From NCBI RefSeq assembly GCF_033958435.1, contig NC_134138.1, forward strand, positions 9,622,001-9,686,000: a stretch of DNA of 64,000 nucleotides. The letters run 5' to 3'. The stretch comes from Carettochelys insculpta. Lineage: Eukaryota; Chordata; Testudines; Carettochelyidae. The notes under the pieces were generated by a model, which was not told the origin of the DNA, did not search any database, and saw only the letters and a list, made by a program, of their open reading frames with translations. Numbering within the stretch: the first letter of the stretch is position 1; each line of letters opens with the position of its first letter. The translations under genes and the position numbers were made by a program. Below are positions 55,410 to 64,000 of the stretch, piece by piece.

Positions 55410-56668
55410 TGTAATGTTTATATTGTATACTGAATACTTGTGCATGTAAAGTTATGCAATGGGTGTCAGAGTTTTATAAGTAAGTGGTAGCATAAAGAAG
55501 GACTGCAAGACCTGGCATAAGCAGAATAAAATTATTTCCACAGCAGCTGAGCACAAATTTTTGCTGCTGGTATTATGAATGGAGCCCTGTCTCTAGAAAC
55601 CGTAAAAACTGTTTCATGTACAGCACAATTACAAGGACGAAATGCTGAGCAGTTTGGCAAGATGTTGTTAACTAAAATGGTATAGACCTAATGTAGGGAC
55701 AGGCCAGATAGAAGCATTGAAGAAAGTATAGGATTTCGAAGTGTAGGCTTTGAAGAGTTGGGAATATACTGCCCATCTCATACTGGTTAGGGGTGAGATG
55801 GTGATAGGGTTGTAATGCTGTTTGCTGGGGAGAAGAATTTGGATGAATGAATGCAGCACTTTAAGAAGGACTTCTGTGCTTAGTGCATTTTCAAAATGAA
55901 GAACTTCCTTGCGTTATGCTTTCAATATACAGATGGCAAATGTTACTCTCCCACTTGAGGAGATGTGGTAGTCTTGTCAAGAGTATGAAATGTGATTTAA
56001 TGGCTTTGACTAATGGGCTGGATGCTGTATTCCACCATGAACTTGAGCATATTGGGTGTAAGGATATAAAATCCTGTTTAATTAGTTAACCAATTAAATG
56101 GTAAGTTTAACTGGTTAACTAAATAAACGGTCTGGGGGTGGCCCCCACGCCATGGGAAGGAGATAGGGGGCTGTTCGAGCCCCCACCAGTTAACATAGCC
56201 ATTTAGGGCGAGGGTTACTGGTTAACTAGTAACCATTAGCATCCCTAGTTGGGTGTCACTTAGTGTATTTTTGCCTCTTTAGTTGGAAGATGTTGACTTT
56301 ACCTGTTCAAGGGGAATAATCTGTTGTGTTTAAATTTAGAGGCTCTAAAGTGGTCTGTGCCTGAGTTTGCTATGTGTGTTATCTGACGTGTGGGGGGACT
56401 TTGGTGGTTTAGCTGGAGGAAATAAGATACTTGGGAAAAATAGCAGCATTTGCAAGAAGGGTATTTTCAAAATGTTTCCTCTGCAAATGAGAGTGAAAAC
56501 CTGTCCTTAGAAGTATTGGATAGATAGCTCAATTGCTTTCTGAGAAATTAGTCTCCAGATTTAGCTCAATAAATTCTCTTTAATGTGTGAACCGGGGAAG
56601 TTCGGCCTGCTTTAAGTGCAAGCCTCACTACCACCCTAACCACGGAATATGCAGGCATCTCTTTAATA

Positions 56669-56710
<42 letters not shown>

Positions 56711-57900
56711 TTCTTTCTGGAAAGTAGTAATTTTTGAATTCAGCACTAATTGAATAATCTCTATAATCTCAGCCTGATTTCAATTTATGAGCTGGTTACA
56801 TGGTTTCACTTTTGTTTCACTCACAGTCTCCTCACTTCTTTGTTTGGAGCTACTATTTCTGTACTTGTTCATTGTCGTCGTGTTGTCTGTGTGGTTGGTA
56901 GTTGTTGGTGTCTACTTTGTTGCGTTCCATGAATATCTGCCACTGAACATTAGATCTGGCACAGGAGAGAAGCAAAATGGCTTTCTCACCCATGATTTTT
57001 AGTTCTGCTGGTACTGCTGTGCAGGGACCCTTTCTGTTCTCATCAGTCATCGTGACTAATGCCAAACTAGCATAACCTCCTTGCAGATTGAGTGTGACTT
57101 GTATCAATATTTAGCTAGGCCCTTGAGAGTGTTTGTTTGGATGTTCGCTCTGTGACCTTCTTTGTGCCTATCTACCTTTGACTATTTGCATGGTATAGGA
57201 TTTGCTTGTCTGTTAAGGACTGGATGGAATGTCAAATAAGGCTCAGTCTTCCTGGCAATAAACAAACAGACACTACCCCCGCCTCTATTGTTTCAAATAA
57301 TAACTCTTTCAGTTCTGTGTTTGCTGAGGGTTGGCTGTATTTACATGAGGATGATGTGGATGGTGTGTTAGCAGCGGGAGCTTTCAGCTTAAAATGAAAA
57401 CGGGCTTGCGAAGAAATCGATGAACTTATCTTTCATTAAAATAGATGGGACTGAAATTCCCATTATTCTATAATGTGAACAGAGCAGTTAAATGCATGCT
57501 GGGAGAAGGTAAAACTGCTGGTCAGAGAACTAATTTTGCTGTTCCTTTTCTATGATCCATAATGATTTCAGTCCCTGTTTTATGCCCACCTGTACTTGGC
57601 TGAGCTTCTTCAGGGCAAAGTGCTGGCACCTTTAGCCACACAGAGAGGTGACTGTTTTGTAGAGTCTTTGGGGTAGGGGTGAAAAATGAAAGCAGAGTTC
57701 TACCAAACACCCACATCTGATTTGGCTGGCCTTTTTTCCTTCTGTGTCCTTCCAATCAGGTGAATGAAGCAGTTTCAGTGCAGAGTTTTCGTATCAGTTC
57801 ATTCACTCTTTAGCAGGTGAGTCTCTGGTTTCCTTGTCTTGTCTCTTCAGTTCATTGATGATGTGCACTTGCAGTTTAGTAGCATTATGTCAGGTTTTCA
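55410..57900. other. No gene recognised; GA microsatellite
   Basis: 56675-56706 is a (GA)16 run. About 56070-56250 repeats GTTAACT words. No exon recognised. Confidence 0.35.
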
Positions 57901-57924
57901 AGCCAAAAGAGATGTTGATGAGCA

Positions 57925-58215
57925 GACCTGCCGATAGGAGGGTGTGAGAGAAGCAACTGCATAGGGGCCTGACATTTCAAAGGGGTCTGGAGCTCCTGAC
58001 AGCTGTGGAAGCTCCAGCCCTTTTGAAACACCATGGGAGCATAATTCTGATGGCCTGTGGGGTTTCGAGGGATGGGAGGGTAGGGTCACCGTCTGGATGG
58101 CTCTAAGGTCTGATTGCCTTTGGTGCCACCCCTTCTGCGTGACGCTCTGCCCCTTCCAGGGGCATGGAGCCAGCCCCACCTGCCATTGCCTCTGGGTGTG
58201 CAGGGGCTGTCAGAC
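57925..58215. repeat. Dispersed repeat, TTTGAAACACCA family, copy 1
   Basis: CATTTCAAAGGGGTCTGGAGCTCC and CCCTTTTGAAACACCATGG form a loose inverted pair. GTGTGAGAGAAGCAACTG and CCCCTTCCAGGGGC(A) parts are shared with 62350-62720. Confidence 0.45.
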
Positions 58216-58229
58216 CCGCTGTTGATGAG

Positions 58230-58890
58230 GCAGAGAATACCCAATGTCTATCATTGCTCTATGGTAATTGCTGACTGTTTCTTTGATCCTTCAAATGCAT
58301 GAGGCTTCGCTTGTCAAAAGGCAATGGATTGGCCTTTTAAAATGTAATTCGTATTGGTGATTCCAGCATCAGGTATCGTTTTAAGGAGCTACCCAACATT
58401 TCTATCACCAGGAATGCTATTAGGGTACTGGAGAATGTGTGTGTGTTTTTTTTTTTTTTTTAAATTCTGTGGATCTTGATCAACCCTTCTTATAATATAA
58501 TGGAGCTCAAAGAAACAGGGATTGTAAATGATTCTTGGAACTGCTCAAAGAGCACTTACGTTTAGTTCTCCTTAAACACACCCATCACTGCTTCAGCTTA
58601 TGTCAGCGTGTCTGTAAAGGATGTCGTCTTACCCTGCTTCTCTCATCCCATCATATGGGGAGTTTGTATGCAACAGTCGTGTGTTTTGTAGAGTATCTCA
58701 TGAGATTGGGGGCTGGCATACATTCTGCATTCAGTACTTGAGTCTGTTTCCTTTAACTGTGTTTTGGATGATAGAATTATCTGAGCTCTGCAGCTTCTGT
58801 CCACCTGGTTCTAGGTTTCTCTGACAATAGCCTAAAATATTTTCAATATAGTGTTTCTTAGGAGTTTGTAATAGGCATTTTCTCCACCCA
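58230..58890. other. No gene recognised
   Basis: Includes a T run at 58446-58461. No features recognised. Confidence 0.35.
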
Positions 58891-58907
58891 AACTGCATAT
58901 GAATAAT

Positions 58908-59477
58908 GACAGAGAAATGGCCGTGTTAGTCTGTATTCTATCAAAACACAAAAGCAGCCATGTAGCACTTTACTAGCAAAATAATGTATTAGGTGATGAG
59001 CTTTCATGGGACAGACCCACTTCTTCAGATTGCAGCCTTACCGGAACAGACTCAATATATAAGGCACAGAGGTCTAAAAATTGTTATCAAGGTTGACAAA
59101 TCAGAAAAATTATTATCAAGGTCGGCAAATCAGAAGGCTGGGGGGGCAGATAAGAGTTAGATAAAACAGGAAAGTATGTACGAGAATCTTTATAATGGTA
59201 AGGACTCTTATACATACTTTGTTTTATCTAACTCTTATCTCCCCCCCGACCCCGTACACACATACCCGCCATCCCTCTGCTCTTCTGATGTGCCAACTTG
59301 ATAACAATTTTTCTGACCTGTCAATCTTGATAACAATTTTTGGACCTCTATGCTTTATATGTTGAGTGTGTTCTGGTAAGACTATGATCTGAAGGGAGTG
59401 GGTTTGTCCCACAAAAGCTCATCACTTAATAAATTATTTTGTTTGTCTTTAAAGTGCTATGTGGCTGCTTTTTGTTT
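58908..59477. mobile_element. Fold-back PLE remnant, family 2-like, 570 bp, 14-bp duplication
   Basis: TGCATATGAATAAT at 58894-58907 and TGCATATGTATAAT at 59478-59491 (one mismatch). The arms meet near 59200, and a short inverted TTAGATAAAACA block lies at the centre. Arms are more diverged than in the 38-kb copy. Decayed hammerhead-like blocks at 58990-59028 (minus) and 59389-59427 (plus). Confidence 0.85.
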
Positions 59478-59491
59478 TGCATATGTATAAT

Positions 59492-59980
59492 TTCCTCAAA
59501 GCTGTAGACACCGACTCCCCCTACTGGTCTATTGGCAGATTGCAATGAATTTTCCTATTTAAACCATGAGTCACAGACTTGAACTATTCACATAGGAAAC
59601 AAATGCCATGTGTCAAACAACCCGATAGTGCCATCACTTTTTGCAATCTCACTGACTATTGCCGTGGCTCAACTCAATCAGAAACTGCGTTCTCGCTCTG
59701 TCTTGCAAATCTTTGGTCTGTAAGCAGAGGGTGATTATAAAATCCATGTCAGGGTGTCATTTACAGATCAGTCCTTCTTCACCGTGTAAATCAATAGGCC
59801 CTTTCCAGTTTTTGCCTTGTTTTGATCTCTTTTAAATGAACCATCACTGAGGTTCACTAATGTCCTGTGGGTAATAACTGAGGATTTCATATTTACCTTT
59901 TTCTGTCAAATCACACAGCCTGGCAAAGGGCGTCATGGCTCATTTTTACCACGCAGGCAGAGAGCCATTCACTGAGACAT
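59492..59980. other. No gene recognised
   Basis: Unassigned. Confidence 0.3.
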
Positions 59981-59984
59981 AATA

Positions 59985-60402
59985 TCATGACTCATCAAGT
60001 TTGCAGATGACACATGGAATGGGAGAGTGGTAAGTAGTGAAGGGCATGGACAGTCTGGGTCATTTGGTAAGCCGGGCTTAAGCAAACAACATACATTTTA
60101 ATGCAGCCAAATGCGGTGTTATGCACCTAGGAACAAAGAATTTTGTCCATACTCGCATTATAGGGAACTCTGGCCTGGAAATCAGTGTCTCTGAAAAAGG
60201 CTTTAGAATCACGGTGGATTATGAAGGGAATATGAGCTTCGAGGGTGAAAGAGTGATCAAAAGGACTAATGCAATGCTTGCATGTATAAACAGGAGACTC
60301 TCAAGTAGGAATAGAGAGGTTATATTGTCTCTGTATTTGGCACTAGGCCTACCATTGCTGGAATTCTGTATCCAGTTCTGATGTCCACAGTTGAAGAAAG
60401 GT
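59985..60402 (+). mobile_element. CR1-like LINE reverse transcriptase fragment
   Basis: GTTTGCAGATGACAC encodes the F-A-D-D-T catalytic loop with both Asp codons intact. Later frames give IIGNSGLEISVSEKGFRITVDYEGNMSF and NREVILSLYLALGLPLLEFCIQF, CR1 thumb motifs. It is cut near 60402 by another repeat. Confidence 0.75.
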
Positions 60403-60712
60403 TTGTTTGGGTTTTTCAGACTTTGGGTCTTGGCTTGTAATGGTGAGCCGCTGGCCAGCCTTGAGATGTTTTGTTTACTTGAGCATCTGCAGGTATGGCT
60501 GCTGTGGTTTCCTGTTCCCAACCAATAGGAGCTGTGGGAAGCAATGGCCCAGTTTGTGCCAGCAGCTCCGATTGGCTGGGAACGGCGAACGGTGGCCAAT
60601 GGGACCGGCGAACAGCTATGCCTGGAGATGTTCAGGTAAACAAAGTGTCTCACAGCCAACCAGTTTTTTACCTTCGCAAGCTGTAACCCAAAATTTGAAA
60701 ACTCCTGGGCTA
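60402..60712. mobile_element. Inverted-repeat dispersed element, about 310 bp, inside CR1
   Basis: The left arm (TTTTTCAGACTTTGGG.., GAGATGTTTTGTTTACTTGAG) and right arm (TTCAGGTAAACAAAGTGTC.., CCCAAAATTTGAAAAC) are imperfect inverted repeats of about 80 bp. The centre has AACCAATAGGAGCTGTGGGA. Related to 39455-39830. Possibly hAT derived; no 8-bp duplication found. Confidence 0.55.
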
Positions 60713-60846
60713 GAGGGTGTGTGACTGTTGGTGCCAGGAGGGGCCACACTGAGATTGCTCAGTCATGGCACACTGCAAAGAATGGAGCAGATGATCCTCC
60801 AGACTGGTGGTTATTCTAATGATTGGGTTTACCTCATCAGCAACAG

Positions 60847-60950
60847 TAACAGAGAGAGAGCCGTGCTAGTCTATATACTATCAAAACAAAAAAACAGTAA
60901 ACTAGCACTTTAAATACTAGCAAAATAATTTATTAGGTGTCCCATGAAAG
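60847..60950. mobile_element. Small PLE tail insertion, 14-bp duplication
   Basis: CTCATCAGCAACAG at 60833-60846 and CTCATCGGCAACAG at 60951-60964. It contains a family 2 tail start (CTAGTCTATATACTATCAAAAC) and then an abrupt switch of strand at TTATTAGGTG/TCCCATGAAAG, so the fold-back centre lies inside the hammerhead-like block. Confidence 0.65.
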
Positions 60951-60964
60951 CTCATCGGCAACAG

Positions 60965-61940
60965 ATCAGCTTCTGCAACACCTTGCTGCTTACCCAGAAG
61001 CCCAAAGTACAGTTCCCTTAAAACAGTTCAGCCTTGGGCTCACAGTCAGGCAGTGAAATCAAATATGATGAGAACTCCTGAAAATTTTGTTCATCATGTA
61101 TAAAGTTCTACCACTGCCAAAGGACTGGACCTATTACCTACCAAATAACTATTTCAGAAGTTATTCGAATACACACACATAGCCTGTTCTTATTAATGAA
61201 ACTAAGATTTATTAGAAAAGAGAGAGTACTGGTTAAAAGAGCATTATACATAGAGACGTAAGTAAAGTTCTTTGGTCAGTTTCAGAGTAGAGATGATGAG
61301 CTGGTGAGTTGCAAAAGTTCCTTCATAATTTGTTTTGTAAATTATACCCCAGATTGGTAGCCTATATATAGCATGAGAATTAGCAGGATAATCCAGACTG
61401 GAGCCAGAGTCCTCAGTTTTGTGACTGTAGCTTACCCAGACCCAAGCAGATCTGAGATGACAGGATGATATCTTAGAGTTTTTATAGATCTCTGGCAGGA
61501 TACAATAGCCTTCTGATAACATGTTAATGCATCAGGCTTTCCTTGAATGAAGAATAAGTAACGCATGTTGTTGCTTTGAAATAAAAATCTCTATTTTCTA
61601 CATATACACAGATAAACTAGTACATTTAATCAACGTAAGGTAATTATTCATTCAACCTATCAAGGCATTTAATTATGGCACACACGATTTAAGATGAAGG
61701 CAATGTAGGTAAAATTTCCTGCAATATTTTATATCTTTGATCTTAAGGTTAACAGAACCATCCACAGGCATAATATGATGTCCTTAAGACATGAAAGGGA
61801 ATTATCATCCACAATCTAAATTTTCTTACATGGTTAACATCTAACAAGTGATAGATAAACACATACAATTAGTGTTTACTGCTAATTATTTAACAGTATA
61901 GGTTTGCGTTTCACAGCTGTAACCCGGGGCAGAGCAAAAG
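60965..61940. other. No gene recognised
   Basis: A/T-rich DNA. The minus frame at 61244-61522 has no domain that I recognise. Confidence 0.35.
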
Positions 61941-61944
61941 AAGA

Positions 61945-62280
61945 GCAATTGTTTTAGAATTTGGTAAGAAACTCAATCATTCAAGAGCCGCAGTGCATGT
62001 GAATATGAGATTTTCCTTAATAAGTAAAGTCAAACAGTACTTTTTGTAACCCCTGTTTTAAGACCAGCACACACACCTATCCCACAATGCACTGTACATA
62101 TGAAAGTGGGAGTTAGCCAACGTTTTGCGATCACATATCGTTTGCTATTTAGATATGAGTTCGTTGTTGGACTTTTAGACATTCACCAAAATACTGAAAA
62201 TAATCAGTAAAGAGTTTTTTTTAACTTTGCAGTTATAGTGTCAGGCACCACAAAGAAGTCCTTGCAGACCCCTGCTCTAA
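61945..62280. mobile_element. Deleted hAT derivative, about 336 bp
   Basis: CAATCATTCAAGAGCCGCAG, AAAGTCAAACAGTAC, TTGTAACCCCTGTTTTAAG, then CCACAATGCACTGTACATA and TAACTTTGCAGTTATAGTG match 50385-50510 and 51229-51485 in order, with the transposase segment missing. The right end reads GCAGACCCCTG. Confidence 0.75.
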
Positions 62281-62349
62281 CCTATCTATCATGGCCTTGT
62301 TAGCCAATTATAAGGAATGGCCCTAATTGCCATGTATATACTTTTACAG

Positions 62350-62720
62350 TATGCATTTAAAGATTGAATTTGGGTCCCTTAGCCTCAGGCCCATCAATGG
62401 GGGAGAGGGAGGCAGAGCAAAGAGGGCAGTTGTACCTGGACCTGCCAATTCAAAGGTGTCTGGAGCTCTAGCCACTGCTCCGGTAGCAGCCACAGTGGCC
62501 TGAATGCTGGGCCCCTTTGAAACACCACAGAGCATTGTGTCGCCAGTCTGTGCATGGTATATGTGTGTGTGTGGGACTGAGGGAGGGGGCGGAAAGATGG
62601 CTGGCTGCTTGCCGTAAGCCCTGTTTGTTCCACCCTTTTTCTGTCCCTTCTGGGGGCAGGGAGCTGGGCCCCCCTCCCACCTTGACCCCGGGTCTGCGGC
62701 TGCTGTTGTCACCACTGCTT
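62350..62720. repeat. Dispersed repeat, TTTGAAACACCA family, copy 2
   Basis: CAATTCAAAGGTGTCTGGAGCTC and GGGCCCCTTTGAAACACCACAG pair with the copy at 57925. A TGTGTGTGTGTGG run lies inside. Confidence 0.45.
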
Positions 62721-63080
62721 AGCCTGCTAGCTGCTTATTCCTTTCTGGCTCAATGTCGCAGTGGATTTAGAGAGTTGAATAGTTCTTCACACAGCTGAGG
62801 TTGTGAGGAGAGGCTCCCAAATCTGAGTCGCTGTCCCTGATTGAGATGTTTTTAGAGGCAGCTTTGAACCCATTGATCAACTGCACATTAATAAGTCACC
62901 TGGAGCAGATGGCGTTCCTCCAAGAGTCCTGAAAAACGCAGATGTGAAATTATAGAACTCCTAATTGTGGTATGTAACCTGTCTTTTAAATCAGCTTCAG
63001 TACCAGATGACTGGAGAATAGCTAATGTGACACCAACTTTTAAAAAAGGCTCCAGGGGTGATCCTGGGAATTAGAGGCCT

Positions 63081-63640
63081 ATGAGCCCAACTTCATTACC
63101 GGGCACACTTGTTGAAAGTGTAGCAAAGAACAGAATTATCACATCGATGAACAGAATTTGTTGCAGAAAAATCAAGAGGGATTTTATACAGGGAAATCAA
63201 GTCTCAGCAACCTGCTGTTGTTCTTTGAGGGATGGCTGTCAGCATGTGGACAAGAGGGATGCAGTGGATACAGTGTTCTTAGATTTTCAGAAAGCCTTTG
63301 TCAGGGTCCCTCACCAAAGGCTTTTAAGTAAAGTAAACTGTCATAAGGTAAGAGGGAATGTAATCTCATGAATTGGTAACTGGTTAAAAGATAGGAAGCA
63401 AAAATGGTAGGGCTAAATCTTCGGTTTTCAGAATGGTAACTAATGGTGTCACCCAGGGGTCTGTTCTGGGATCATTCTTAATCAGCATACTCACACAAGA
63501 TCTGGAAAAAGGGGTAAAGAATGAGGTGATAAAAAATGCATATAATACAAAACTACCCAAGAAAGCTAAGTCCAAAGCTGACTGTGAAGAATTACAGAGC
63601 GATCTCAGAAAATTGGGTGATCTGGGAACAAAATGACAAA
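63081..63640 (+). pseudogene. CR1 reverse transcriptase remnant
   Basis: Two frames. The frame 63081-63371 carries the PLPG.LVE..-like fingers and DFQKAF palm motif A with its Asp intact. The frame 63433-63636 carries GVTQGSVLGSFL and then KNAYNTKLPKKAKSKADCEELQSDLRKL, in which the F-A-D-D motif C has become N-A-Y-N, so both catalytic Asp of that motif are lost. Confidence 0.85.
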
Positions 63641-63715
63641 TGAAGTTCAGTATTGATCAATGCAAATGATGTGCGTTGGAAAACATAATCCCAGCTAAAC
63701 CTATAAAATCACAAC

Positions 63716-63831
63716 CATCAGTGCTGTAGTAGAAATGGCATATCTCCAGATCTGAGGAAGTGGGTCTGCCCTTTGAAAGCTCATCATCTAATAATTTATT
63801 CTGTTAGTCTTCAAAGTGCTACTTGACAGGG
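63716..63831 (+). mobile_element. PLE tail (family 3) inserted in CR1
   Basis: ACCATCAGTGCTGTAGTAGAAATGG.. to GTGCTACTTGAC is nearly the same as 54935-55050. CR1 sequence lies on both sides. No clean target duplication was seen. It carries a hammerhead-like block at 63752-63790. Confidence 0.75.
63752..63790 (+). ncRNA. Hammerhead-ribozyme-like block (candidate)
   Basis: CTGAGGA, A, GTGGG-TCTG-CCC, GAAA, AG-loop-CTA. Stem II is weakened by point changes. Confidence 0.38.
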
Positions 63832-64000
63832 TCTAAATTAGGTGTTACCACTCAAGGAGGAGAACTTGGAGTCACTATGGATAGTTGTCTGAAAATCTCC
63901 ACTCGGTGTGCAGTGACAGTCAAAAAAGTGAACAGAACGTTGGGAATCATTAAGAAAGCGATAGATAATAAGACAGAAAATATTATATTTCCTCTGTGTA

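Larger units (their letters stand above)
62790..64000 (+). mobile_element. CR1 LINE, plus strand, running off the window
   Basis: Reverse transcriptase blocks in order: SPGADGVPPRVLK (about 62900), ATVFLDFQKAF-like VDTVFLDFQKAFVRVPHQRLLSKV (63250-63340), a GVTQGSVLGSFLISI block (63440), and a catalytic loop decayed to KNAYNTKL (63530-63555). After a PLE tail insertion at about 63716-63831 it resumes with GVTTQGGELGVTMDSCLKISTRCAV (split in codons) to the window end. Stops and frameshifts throughout. Confidence 0.88.

Noticed and set aside
1..64000. CRISPR array, toxin-antitoxin, phage or other prokaryotic system
   Set aside because: No regular spacer array, no ribosome-binding sites and no dense coding. 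Repeats and splice signals are those of a vertebrate genome.

Overview
This window is nuclear DNA from a vertebrate, most likely a turtle. A crocodilian is the main alternative. The call rests on the repeats: CR1 LINEs, a tRNA-headed SINE with a CR1-like tail, Penelope-like elements (PLEs) coding GIY-YIG endonucleases, many short inverted-repeat DNA transposons with 3-bp target duplications, hAT-like elements and faint MIR copies. No bacterial gene, operon, CRISPR array or plasmid feature is visible. Nearly all protein-like reading frames are decayed transposon pieces or low-complexity artefacts.

Layout. 0.5-4.7 kb: a LINE of the type mislabelled 'craniofacial development protein 2-like' on the minus strand, split by a 1.15-kb PLE with a 12-bp target duplication. 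5.1-8.5 kb: an LTR-like repeat and two oppositely facing pieces of a second LINE subfamily. 9.0-11.1 kb: a 436-bp palindrome and a minus-strand CR1. 11.5-20.6 kb: a second PLE family, CR1 pieces and a cluster of inverted-repeat elements. 20.7-28.4 kb: degenerate repeats, a hAT-like element and a SINE. 28.78-29.13 kb: a CpG-rich promoter-like island with a ZNF143-type site, a CACGTG box and a possible first exon, followed by a minisatellite of roughly 45-bp units. 30-62 kb reads like intron or intergenic DNA with scattered repeats, including an ERV-like LTR, Tigger-like nests and a hAT element with a recognisable BED-finger transposase piece. 62.8-64 kb: a plus-strand CR1 running off the window.

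The most interesting signal is in the PLE tails. Three or four diverged families, in about thirteen copies, keep one short block while their surroundings drift. It reads CUGANGA, a short hairpin with compensatory base changes, GAAA, a tiny second hairpin, then U-C or U-A. This is the layout of a hammerhead ribozyme core. Many copies are fold-back elements made only of two opposed tails, flanked by 12-14-bp target duplications. Hammerheads are known in PLEs of other animals. Here stem I is not visible and one extra A sits before stem II, so activity is unproven. I could not identify the host gene at the CpG island.
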